Assembly: GCA_963965975.1 (NCBI GenBank)
Contig: OZ014420.1
Span: forward strand, 1,762,001-1,826,000
Origin: Xestospongia bergquistia
Taxonomy: Eukaryota; Porifera; Demospongiae; Haplosclerida; Petrosiidae
Length of the DNA: 64,000 nt
Direction of reading: 5' to 3'
A model generated the notes under the pieces. The model was not told the DNA's origin. It saw only the letters and a program-made list of their open reading frames with translations, and did no database searches. The translations under genes and the position numbers were made by a program. Of the stretch, positions 45,209 to 56,299 are shown piece after piece. The number at the start of each line of letters is the position of its first letter. The first letter of the stretch is position 1.

Positions 45209-46235
45209 ACAAGTCAGCTAAATTAGGAGAAGAGGAAGGTAGTAACGGTTGAATCTCACTCTTTGTCCTCCTATTGATCCTAGTGGAGGAGAATCATCAG
45301 TTACCTGTTCATCAGTAACCACTCTACTCCTTCCATTGTCATCTTGTGGTTGAATAGAACCAGTAGAATGAGATGGTAAGCATTGGTCATCATCAGTGAC
45401 AACAAAACCAGCTTTTAAACGAAAGATCACTACACCAAACTGAAGATCAAATGCATCACTATACAAGAAATATACACTCCATTCTTCATATAATCACTTA
45501 CTGTAATATATTGACATATTCTTCAATGTCTTCTTGTGAAGAGATCTTCCAGTTACTCTTAAAACCAATCACTAAATTATTAGGACATAACTTACCAAGA
45601 CCAGATAACTAGACAGATTAATATACATATTAAAATAAAATGTCTTATGAAAACAAAGATATACAACAAAAAACAATCATTTATAATCTTTACCTGTAGT
45701 AGACTCTATGCTCCTTCTCTCAATGATTTAGCATTTACAATATTATGGAATGCCTTGATCTATAACTAATATTAAATACATCAATAAATGGTGTAAGGAA
45801 CTTTACCTTTTTACTTCTCAACCACTTTCTCTGTTGTGTACTTAGAAGAATTCTTCTGTTAGTAGTGTATTCACCCTAAAAGGTAATGATGTTAAATATA
45901 CTACTAGATAAACGTGTTTTGCTAACCAGTAAGACTTGTCCACAGATCATAGTACAACTACTGTGTGATACTTGATGGAAAAAATAAGTCATATCAGGAC
46001 GAGATGAAGGAGGACCATGTACTTACCAATAGCAATACAACCCAATGCTATAATAATAGGTTAATTACCAGTACCATTCCAACATCCTTTACCAAACCAC
46101 TGGATAAAAGATCTTGTCCTGAAAGACACACTATACAACAATATATAATACATGTACTTAGATTAGTTCATATTGCTTACCTGAAATACTTTAGGTGGAT
46201 CATTTCTTTCATGTAAATTTAATGAAGATCATTTT
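45209..46235 (-). pseudogene. SLC12 fragment E (5' part of the copy ending in fragment D)
   Basis: In order it shows NLHERNDPPKVFQ (about 46190-46235), a damaged KGCWNGTGN exon (about 46040-46130), STQQRKWLRSKK (about 45810-45860), LREGA-stop-SLLQ (TAG at 45706-45708) and [20 protein letters not shown] (45218-45466). The helix exons between KGCWNGTGN and STQQRKW are missing, and the donor of the FDLQF exon is replaced by foreign sequence at about 45209. The gene resumes as fragment D, 7.6 kb away. Confidence 0.75.
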
Positions 46236-46448
46236 AGTATATATCATTAATTAGTAATGAGATCTAAAAAACAGGAGAATATGATCACTGTATTTATTTC
46301 ATATAATGTAGTCATATACTTACATGTATAAATGAAGTATTATGTAATAATGAGTTGTATTACCTAATTATAAAGAAATCATATAATTAGTACATGTATT
46401 ATATACAAACTTACTACATATACTGAACTATATATGAGGTAAATACAA

Positions 46449-49400
46449 TTAATATGGACTACATGTGGATCCAGGAGACCCTCTAGATCCTCTAGATCTT
46501 GCAGAATGTTCAGGAGATTGATGACTTGTAGACATATGACTAACAGAGTAAGAATGATATAAAGGAGGAGAATGTTGACCACCAGGTAGATTCTGATAAT
46601 GAATAAATGCCCTGCCAGATGGGCTATTAGGTGATTTATATGATGATAGGAGAGGAGATCTATCAAAGGTAGGCAATGATGATGGTTGTGGTAGTGATGA
46701 TAATGTTGAGATATTATAGTCAAAGGTAGAATATAACTCATATCGGCTGATAGTATCTTTGATAATTGTTAATATTTCATCAGTAGCATAATACACTGGA
46801 GTATGACCAAACTCATTAGCTATACAAGGATCAGCACCCAGTAATAACAATGTCTCTACTGCTTTGATATGATTTCCAATACAACCCATGTGTAGTGCTG
46901 TATTTCCAAAAGGTCCAATATCATTGATCTCAACTCCATATTTCCATAACAAGTCAATAATTTCATGATGACCTCTTTGACTAGCTATCATTAAAGGTGT
47001 AATACCATCTTTGGTCATTATGTTGGAGTTTGCTCCATAATTGAGGAGAGCAGACACAACTGCAGTGTGTCCATTCTGACTAGCACCATAAACTGCTGTT
47101 GCACCACTTTCCTTTTGTGCATCTAAGTCAACACCAACTTTTAACAAACACTCCACTACTTCAAGATGTCCATTGAAACTTGCTATCATGAGAGGTGTAC
47201 TGCCATCCTTCGTAGGTATGTTAGGGTTTGCTCCATACTGGAGGAGAGCAGAGACAATTGCTGTGTGTCCATTCTGACTAGCACAATATAATACTGCTGT
47301 TGCGCCACTTTCCATTTGAGCATCTAAGTCAACACCAGCTTTTAACAAACACTCCACTACTTCAAGATGTCCATTGAAACTTGCTATCATTAGAGGTGTG
47401 ACACCATCCTTTGTAGGTATGTTAGGGTTTGCTCCATACTGGAGAAGAGCAGAAATGATTGCAACATGTCCATTCTCACTAGCACAATATACTGCTGTTG
47501 CACCACTTTCCACTTGAGTATCTAAGTCAACACCAGCTTCTAACAAACACTCCACTACTTTAACATGTCCATTGAAACTTGCAATCATAAGAGGTGTGCT
47601 ACCAATCATCGTAAGTATGTTAGGGTTTGCTCCATATTGGAGGAGAGCAGAGACAATTGCTATGTGTCCGTTCAGACTAGCACAATATACTGCTGTTGAG
47701 CCACTTTTCATTTGAGTATCTAAGTCAACACCAGCTTTCAACAAACACTCCACTACTTCAAGATGACCCACGAAACTTGCTATCATAAGAGGTGTGCTAC
47801 CATCCTTCATAGGTATGTTAGGATTTGCTCCATACTGGAGGAGAACAGATATGATTGTGGTATGTCCATTCTCACTAGCACAATATACTGCTGTTGCGCC
47901 ACTTTCCAGTTGACTATCTAAGTCAACACTAGCTTCTAATAAACACTCCACTACTTTAACATGTCCATTGAAACTTGCTATCATAAGAGGTGTGCTACCA
48001 TCCTTCATAGGTATGTTAGGATTTGCTCCATACTGGAGGAGAGCAGATATGATTGTGGTATGTCCATTCTCACTAGCACAATATACTGCTGTTGTGTCAC
48101 TTTCCATTTGAGCACTTAAGTCAACATCAGTTTCTAACAAATACTCCACTATTTCAAGATGTCCATTGAAACTTGCTATCATAAGAGGTGTGCTACCATC
48201 CTTTGTAGATATGTTAGGGTTTGCTCCATGCTGTAGGAGAGCAGAAACAATTCCAGTGTGTCCATTTTGACTAACACAGTAAACTGCTGTTGCGCCACTT
48301 TCCATTTGAGCATTTAAGTCAATACCAGCTTTTAACAAACATTCCACTACTTCAAGATGTCCATTGAAACTTGCTATCATAAGAGGTGTGCTACCATCCT
48401 TTGTAGGTATGTTAGGGTTTGCTCCATGCTGTAGGAGAGCAGAAACAATTGCAGTGTTTCCATTTTGACTAGCACAATATACTGCTGTAGCACCACTTTC
48501 CATTTGAGCATGTAACTCAACATCAGCCTTTAACAAACACTCTACTACTTCAAGATGTCCATTGAAACATGCCATCATAAGAGGTGTGATACCATCCTTC
48601 CTCTTTATGTTAAGATTGGCTCCATACTGGAGGAGTGAAGATGTAACTGCTAAGTGGCCATTCATACATGCAATAAAAACTGCTGTAGCTTGATCATGGG
48701 TATAGGCTTGGTCATTAATATTAATGTCAGCTACTGATAGTAGAAGATTAACTGCATCAACTGAACCAACCTCAACAGCCTTCAAGAAAATGTTGTCAAT
48801 GGTAATATTTGTATCTTGAGGTACATCACTTTTAAAAATAACTCTACCACATACTACTAGAGAAATAATACCAACTGAAGACATAAACTCGTTAGAGTAA
48901 ACTAAACCAGTAACTAAGTCCTCAATTAACACATTAGGAAGAACAGCCCAATTAATAAGTACACAACCATCTCGAACAGATATTCTACCAAGATGTACTT
49001 CTGAATTTTGAAAGAGATGCTTAACTAATTTCTCAAATCTCTTAATAGTGATATTGGACCAAAGTCCCATTAATTTTAGTTCAATATGACCTTTTTCTCT
49101 TGATATCTCTTCTTGAATTTCACTGCGGAGAGTTTTGATAAAAGCTTCTTTTTTGAATGTTTTTAATTCTTTCTTGTAGTTTTTAAAACCATCCTTCAAT
49201 GACTCACAATCTCCTAGAAAGGCATCCACTAAATCCTCAAGACAATAATATTGTATAAAACAAAAATGTGGACATACAATCTCAAAAACTTCATTAATAG
49301 TAGTGATTTCATGAGAGATCTCCAATTGTAAATGGACTCGAATAAATATTCGTAAACTATCTACTGATACTTTAGCATTGAGTTGCTCTCTTACATCATC

Positions 49401-49823
49401 TACTAGTTTAGCAAATTTCACATGTAGCTTTTCTAGTTTCCTGACTGTACTCACTTTAATAGGATTTACATTACTAGACCTAACTTGGAGATCTACAGCC
49501 CTTAGACTAGGAGTAACTTCAATACTACTACTTTGATCATTAGATGATAAATTAATATATTTCTCACGAATTTCTTTGGCAAGAGCATGATTTCCTACGC
49601 TGTCTAAAGCCTCAGCAATCTTCTCCCATGTGGGGTATTCTTCTCTGCGTTTCAAAACTTTGAATAATTCCTCTTTACATCTTCTGATTCCTTTGGACTC
49701 ATACAGACGTTCAATTTCATCCAATATACAATCTTCTACATCAAGAAAGATACCAAGTGTACGCCAATCATTCTCCTTTTCCAATGCTAGTAAAAAGTTA
49801 GCAACAGTAACACTGTGACTCAT
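46449..49823 (-). CDS. ANK-5: Death-like domain + middle domain + ankyrin array protein (longest)
   Basis: A single-exon frame starts at the ATG at 49821-49823 (MSHSVTVANF) and gives 1124 residues. The frame is open seven codons further upstream but begins with TTG. The Death-like domain is about 5-90. The middle region includes FCFIQYYCLEDLVDAF, LWSNITIKRFEKLVKHLF and VLIEDLVTGLVYSNEF. The ankyrin region has eight 66-residue dimers of the subtype NPNIPTKDGSTPLMIASF / MESGATAVYCASQNGHT, then the same C-terminal repeats as ANK-4 and a Ser-rich tail ending SPGSTCSPY, where the other members end SRCSAY. One dimer carries a one-residue insertion (AVLYCAS). It has the highest repeat number of the open members. 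Confidence 0.87.
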   Translation of the reverse strand: MSHSVTVANFLLALEKENDWRTLGIFLDVEDCILDEIERLYESKGIRRCKEELFKVLKRREEYPTWEKIAEALDSVGNHALAKEIREKYINLSSNDQSSSIEVTPSLRAVDLQVRSSNVNPIKVSTVRKLEKLHVKFAKLVDDVREQLNAKVSVDSLRIFIRVHLQLEISHEITTINEVFEIVCPHFCFIQYYCLEDLVDAFLGDCESLKDGFKNYKKELKTFKKEAFIKTLRSEIQEEISREKGHIELKLMGLWSNITIKRFEKLVKHLFQNSEVHLGRISVRDGCVLINWAVLPNVLIEDLVTGLVYSNEFMSSVGIISLVVCGRVIFKSDVPQDTNITIDNIFLKAVEVGSVDAVNLLLSVADININDQAYTHDQATAVFIACMNGHLAVTSSLLQYGANLNIKRKDGITPLMMACFNGHLEVVECLLKADVELHAQMESGATAVYCASQNGNTAIVSALLQHGANPNIPTKDGSTPLMIASFNGHLEVVECLLKAGIDLNAQMESGATAVYCVSQNGHTGIVSALLQHGANPNISTKDGSTPLMIASFNGHLEIVEYLLETDVDLSAQMESDTTAVYCASENGHTTIISALLQYGANPNIPMKDGSTPLMIASFNGHVKVVECLLEASVDLDSQLESGATAVYCASENGHTTIISVLLQYGANPNIPMKDGSTPLMIASFVGHLEVVECLLKAGVDLDTQMKSGSTAVYCASLNGHIAIVSALLQYGANPNILTMIGSTPLMIASFNGHVKVVECLLEAGVDLDTQVESGATAVYCASENGHVAIISALLQYGANPNIPTKDGVTPLMIASFNGHLEVVECLLKAGVDLDAQMESGATAVLYCASQNGHTAIVSALLQYGANPNIPTKDGSTPLMIASFNGHLEVVECLLKVGVDLDAQKESGATAVYGASQNGHTAVVSALLNYGANSNIMTKDGITPLMIASQRGHHEIIDLLWKYGVEINDIGPFGNTALHMGCIGNHIKAVETLLLLGADPCIANEFGHTPVYYATDEILTIIKDTISRYELYSTFDYNISTLSSLPQPSSLPTFDRSPLLSSYKSPNSPSGRAFIHYQNLPGGQHSPPLYHSYSVSHMSTSHQSPEHSARSRGSRGSPGSTCSPY

Positions 49824-50018
49824 TATTGCTGATAAGGTGTTCAACAGTAGATAGTAGGAGGAGCATGAAATGTATCATGTAAGGATTCTATATAGTTAAT
49901 AAACATATTAATATTATACTACATACTATAATTAAAATAATTTTAAAAAAGATTAAGACATGAAATAATAGACAATACAATAATCACTCTAGCTAAACCA
50001 GACACACCCCTTAGTCTG

Positions 50019-50618
50019 TTATGAGTAGAAGGTAAGTACTGATGTTTGGTTTCCTCTCATCAGTAGTATAGGAGGTAAATTATAACTAAGACTCTAACCA
50101 ACTCAGGTACTGTCTACAGGATCCACCTCGTTGAGGTACTGGTATAGTACTATATAAACAAGATCATATTATATTAGATGAACAAAGTATATAATATATA
50201 TCACTTACATTACAATAAGTCAAGCTTCAGATGAATGATTATGTAACATTTCTCCTAATCTGATTTGTTTGACTGTCTTCTTGTCCAAACTAAATTCATC
50301 AATACCTTCATCTAATGGAAGAGCTAAGTAACGATCAATACTAGAGAAAATAGTAGACAAGTCATTAACAGTATATCTATCAGATATAGAGTATTCATAA
50401 ACCATCATACTTCTTACCTCAAACTTGCACTGTCAATGTTATGAGAAGACCTGCTACAAAAATACAAAGTTTACAATTCTTCCATAATTTATGACATGAT
50501 AGAAGAAAAGGAAGTAAGATACCTAGTCCTATATCAGGAGATAACATATACTAACTATTACTACTACTAGACACTGACCTCCATCATCATATAACCACCA
50601 CACATCAATAAAACCATT
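50019..50618 (-). pseudogene. SLC12 fragment F (3' end of the copy whose 5' part is fragment G)
   Basis: The terminal exon reads [18 protein letters not shown], continues through [19 protein letters not shown] and stops at 50019-50021. This is the canonical C-terminus of Na-K-Cl cotransporters. The preceding exon ([19 protein letters not shown], about 50220-50385) is intact, but the IDFSDVLEV exon is missing and the FIDVWW exon is cut at 50618 by the gephyrin block, exactly as in fragment D. Confidence 0.75.
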
Positions 50619-50827
50619 AACCATTACAATTAATGTATTTACAATTAATGTATTTACAATTAATGTATTTTGTAGCTCATGGTAGCCAAAGTGGTATGTT
50701 ATACTCCCTATTTATCCATTTTATAGTATTATGTATCCATTTATTCCTGTCTATTTATCTATTTCAGGGAGTTATGCATCCACAAACAAATAAAAGGTGA
50801 CAGTAGCTGACACTGGATTACCTAAAA

Positions 50828-52161
50828 TTACAAGTTATCAGATTGACTAGCAGCAAATAATGAATAACAATTGCTGTCATAAATCTGACCAGGACCCAAC
50901 ACTTTACCTGGATCAATAACCTAGATAGATAGATAGATAGATGGATGGGACATACATACAATGAATGAATGAATGGATGGACAAACAGACAAACTGATTA
51001 ATAGATAATAATCACTTCATTTCCTGTTGATAATACTGCCACTTGAGGAGCTTTATAGACAGTGAGTAGTGTTACTCCAACAGATGCAGCTAATCCAATT
51101 TCAGATGGTCGTAATATACTTCTCTTTTCCAATACAATATCACCTTTGGCGATATCTGAACCCACGGGTCTAGAATAATATATAATTATAACTATGATAA
51201 CTAGAGAAGAAGTACCTAATATCTTGTCCTGGTTTGACTGAGGATAGGATCTTTATTTTTTTCTCTATTTTCCTCTGGCAAAAACAATAATTATCATCTT
51301 AGCTTAGCACACCAAAACACTTACATCATCAGTACTGGCTATTAACTCAGTATCTTCCACCATAACTACAGCATCTGCACCATTAGGTAGAGGACCACCT
51401 GGACTTACATTCCCAAAGACTACTGTAATACTAGACTAGACAGACATATCATAAGTTTTTATGTAAAAATATTTACCATTTCACCTGCTGGAATTGGAGC
51501 CAAGACGTCTCTCCCACCTGTTCCATCAGCACCTATAAAGTTGAAGATGACTTACTAATAACAGCATAATTTTTAACTATCTTTTATGGATGCTAGAAAA
51601 GGAGGTAAGGGTTGGCCAGCAATAATATCTTCTGCCAAGACACATTGTAAACCATCTAATAATGTAACATATTATTAACCTCTTCTAATATCCAAAATAA
51701 AATAAAGAAACATACCTACAAGAGATTTCTGTTCTGTTAGTAGACATGAGGATGTATTTTGTGATATCACATGAAGTGCTTCATCCATTAATAACATAGG
51801 ATAGGGAGAATGATGTGGACGCAGTGCCACTGGATGGAAATCCTCCTTTGCTAAAAACCAATATTTGTTAGACAATATGAGTTTTGTGTGAAACCGTGAA
51901 TGTCATACTTCATGTCCCTGTGTGAGTTTAATATTTCCATGAGAACATGAATGATGTGGGATCATGTGAACATCATGTGATTTGGTCCTAGTCATTTCTT
52001 GATGTGTTTGGTGGACATGTTAATGTGATCCAGATAATAGATCTATATTTGTACTAAATTGTTCAGTAAAATAGCTACCTCTTAGAATTACCCAGAGCAT
52101 GTGGTAGGGTTGGTCGTAAAATGGTAAAAACTCCTGTATATGTAAACAAAAAGATTAGACT

Positions 52162-52237
<76 letters not shown>

Positions 52238-53041
52238 GCACACATACACAACACACTCTCTTACTTCTAAACCCTTCTTGCTACCTGGTAAATTAGTAAT
52301 TAGACAATTATTTCTAATACCACAAACAGGTCAATAAAACAATCAGTCTTGCATGAAACAAGTTCAATAAATATGTTACCTTGACAACATTGTCATTGGT
52401 GTAATCTCTAAGAATTTACTGATCATGGCAATAACCAAACCTGGAGCCTCTTTATCTAATAATAGTTCAGTTGCCTACAAAAACAACTAAATATTAAGTA
52501 ATATTTTATATAAATACTACTTCTGGTGTAATGTCTCTTGGACTGAATCCTGTTCCGCTTGTAGTGAGAATGAGACTTAAGTTTCTTCTATCAACCCAAT
52601 CAATTAAGACTTCCTAATTTGATGAAATCAATACTGATCAGTATATAGTTTGAGAGAGCCAACCCTTCCTTCTATCTCAATGATAAGCCTGAGGGGAGGA
52701 ATAGCAAATTCCCTAATATTATTGGTCATAATTACCTTAACAGCCTCCATTTGATCAGGAACACACTTACTAGTGACATAAACATTACTAATGCTCAGCC
52801 TATGAAATGATAATACAAATAATAGTTCAGACCCATTCTCAGACACCAAGGGTTTGGGATTGGAATTATACCAGTACTTACTCTTGCCAGTCAACAGGGA
52901 GTCTTATCAGATATGGACCACTAGTCTCTTCTGCCTCACCTTTGAAGCACCTGTCACTAGCTACATCACATATATAAATAAAATAGATAAGAACATTACA
53001 TACACACACCTCTTAAAACTCCTGCTTTTCTCTTTTCCCAT
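50828..53041 (-). pseudogene. GPHN: Gephyrin-like pseudogene 2, 3'-truncated
   Basis: This is a duplicate of 37837-40023 with the same exon order from the MogA-like G domain to the STGNEV segment of the MoeA-like E domain, and the same truncation. It shares the 7-nt insertion and TAA (51573-51575, after IKDS), so that lesion predates the duplication. It keeps the glycine codon in [11 protein letters not shown] that copy 1 has lost to TGA. The first exon has an extra base (start at 53041, ATGGGAAAAGAG), which shifts its frame relative to copy 1. Confidence 0.8.
52161..52235. repeat. (CT)n microsatellite in gephyrin pseudogene 2
   Basis: About 37 dinucleotide units with one TT interruption, against about 12 in the duplicate at 39195-39218. 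Confidence 0.9.
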
Positions 53042-56000
53042 ACTTCATCCTTTCTCCTGTGAGCCACACCTCAAAACAATAATGTTATATGCTAATCTAG
53101 ACAGCCTAAAATGAGAAGTCATTTTGACTGGAAGGAAAGTCAACTGTAATTGTAGACTTGAATTTCTGATAGTCAAATGGATATGTTCCATTTAAATAGT
53201 TTTCAGTGTAAAAGGGCCAATTGCCCTGTCTATTAAATCTTATATCTCATATAGACAGGTTTTAAATTGATTTTTAATAATTGAGTGAATGATGTAATAT
53301 ATTGTAAGCCACAAGACATCCACATGGCGGGATCCCACTGACCAATCGGATTACTTTACTCTGATAATAACACATCCATTGTGCTTATCAAGGTAAAACT
53401 ATTTCATATTGTTCCTACTATACAATGCAGTGACCGGTAAAACCAGTTTCTCTGACAAGTTGCTCTAGTTTGTATCTTACTGCGCATGCTCAAAATAAAC
53501 CCGGGAAAAACATGGTATAAAACAGTACAAATCTGCACTGTTCTTCTGTTTGACTGAATGCAGAGCTGGTGAATATTGATCCCTGGAGAAGAGGTACTTT
53601 CTTCTGCTAATTTTCTGAAGGAACTACCGTGTTTTATCCCAGCATTGGTCCCTGGAGAAGAGCTATACGCAATTGATCATGAGTCATGACTAGTATTCTG
53701 AGTGTTGTCTTATGCAACTTCTCAATTCAGAGAGGGCAATATTGCAGTTTCGTTATTTAGTTGTGTTTGTATGTTGGAACATTTATACAGAGATGATGGA
53801 CAAGTAAGTCTATTTGTTTGTTTGTTGATATTGAGTAGAACTGAGCATTCTTGCACCATAAAAATAAAGTAGACCTTTACTAACAAAGACACATTTAGTT
53901 TTTATTAGCCTTTATTCACAGCTAAGTCTGTCATTAGTTCTTCACTCTATATGATCTCTTCCTCTTCATTAGGACATTGTCTCTATTGATGTTACTCAGT
54001 CTTGCTAACAATCTTTGCCCAATAATGTCAGGAGGATCATTAATAGTTGGTCGTTGTCAAACACTCACATTATTCATTGTATACATATGGAGCCTAAACT
54101 AATGCTGTAATTTACCAAAAGACTGATGACTACTTCAGACCATGCCCTCTACATTATATTCTGACAGGAGAAGATAAAAGTGAGTACCACTACATATAGT
54201 CTATGTTGTCAACTAGTATAGAGCTGTCTTCATTCTCCCCTTAATATTAGTGTGTTTATTAGTATAAAGTTACATTCATGATAGGTCTTATGTATAACTG
54301 TAGTATTTCAATTAGTACATTAATTGTGAATGTGAAGCATCCCAAAAAAGAAATGCACTTTGTTAGAAATAACTAAAATAATTAATCTATATATTTGTGA
54401 GGGTTAAATATTATTCTTGTTTTAAAATCATTTTTCTATATATGTATCATTGCAATAACTGGTTTAGCCCCTGATAGCTGTTTTTCTATCATCCAGTGTG
54501 TATCTTTTATTTTTATATCTATAGGACAATTAAAACTTTGGATTTAATTGCGTCACTTACCTCTGTTATTGTGAGCTATCATGTTGTGTACCACTCTGGA
54601 GTAGTTGTGATTTTATTGAGGGATATTGTATTGTTGGTTATTATTTGTAACCTGTAAGTCTGTTCATGTATGTAGTGTACACTGTCTCATGTATTGGGTA
54701 GTTGCATGATGGACAACATACATATGATGGACTAAAGTGAAGACTTGCATGTTAACGACACATGACAATATAGACTTCCATCTCCCTATGTTCTGTTACA
54801 AGTCCATTTGTTGATACACCGCTGTATCTAAGGGATTTGTTTGTGCTCAGTTGGGTTATCACTGTGTGTTCGCTTCGGTAGAGAATCATTTCTGCCCCAT
54901 AGCTTGGCTTTGACCCTGACGGTATCTGGGCCATCTAGTTTTTGTAGACTGGGCCACCACTTAGTTTTTATAGACTGGGTCATCTAGTTTTTGATAGGAG
55001 TGCATGATCAACAAGGTATCATGTGCTCCTAGTTTTCTTAGGTCTAGATAATTGATACATTTTGAGCATGTAGGCTAGTTTTTTTGTGGCCCATCTACTT
55101 TTTACCCAGATTTTTCTGGGTGACCTAAGTCAACCCAGCTTTTACTGGGTCTATAGTTTTTCCCCAGCTTTTACTGGGTGTATTATGTCCACATACACCT
55201 CTGTATTATTTAATTTTATTTGTTGTTGTTGTTGTGGCTTGTCTTGTCTTGCTTGTCTTCCTTCAAAACTGTGAGTTACCTTGTCTTTTTGTTTAGTAAC
55301 TGTACGCTATGTGACAGTAACTGTACTACTACATTCTATAACAGAACTAGGCACTAATACAGTTCATTATAAGGAGATGGAAGTCCTAATATATAATGTA
55401 TTGTAGAAACTAGTGATACCTTTGTGTACCCGTAGTACATGAGGACTAGTTTCTATTACTCTATTATGTTTATTGCTGTTACTGCATTGCACTGTGAGCA
55501 TTAGCTTCAAGAGCTTTTCTGATATTGCTTCTGAATTAATTGCTATGATCAAATATCAATTCATCATCTTCAGATTAGTATTAAGTTATCATTAGTTTTG
55601 TAATATTTCATTGACTATTGGTGACTTACAGAGAGCTTCAAAGACAGCTTATTGCAAAGATAGCACAAGGCATTCATTATTTATTGAACATGGGCTTTTA
55701 AAGATAGTTTATCATAATAACTAAAGAGAATATTATTGAGGTCAGGTCTCTGGCATTTAAAGACAACTTATAGTTATTAAGCTAAAGACAGCTTAGCATT
55801 ATTGGACTAAAAGACAGCTTACATTTATGAGTTTGGACATTCAAGACATTTAAATGTTGGCATATATAGTGCATGCTATTAAAACGTCACGTATTTTATG
55901 TTTGGCATTCATTATGAAGCAATTTTGTTGATTTAATTGAGCATTTAAAGACAGTGTGTATATGTTTCATTTTCTTCTCAAATATGGCCTATTTTTGAAT

Positions 56001-56290
56001 ATTGCCTCACATTATACTGACATTGAGGATTAAAAGACACCTTAGTTTTCTAGTTTATTTCCAATTTTGAACTTTTTGAGAATATAAATTTTGTATTGCT
56101 TTGCATATTTTCTAATTTAATAAGCTTTTCACGAGTCACTATCTTCGGGCCTTATTTATCTTTAGTTTCTTTTCTATAGCTTCCATTCATTCTAGTGGAC
56201 ACAGGTTTGTTAATAAAGGAAGTTATTGTGATCCAAATTGACATTACTTTTCAGCTATTATTTTTTTCATATTTCTAATACTGATTTTAC
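53042..56290. other. Duplicate of 40024-43264, no recognisable gene
   Basis: It is colinear with the first copy, including the hairpins ACCCAG/CTGGGT (about 55105-55180) and the AAAGACAGCTTA-like motif cluster (about 55630-55960). It lacks one of the TAGACTGGG direct repeats and has a roughly 30-bp insertion near 55993. No coding region can be supported. Confidence 0.5.
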
Positions 56291-56299
56291 TACATCTCA

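Noticed and set aside
46449..49823. Bacterial or viral origin of the ankyrin genes
   Set aside because: Ankyrin arrays and lack of introns occur in such genomes. However, the Death-like domain, the base composition and the co-duplication with an animal SLC12 gene give no sign of recent transfer.
49824..49844. Upstream in-frame extension of ANK-5
   Set aside because: It begins with TTG, not ATG, and is absent from the paralogues. The shared MSHS start is preferred.
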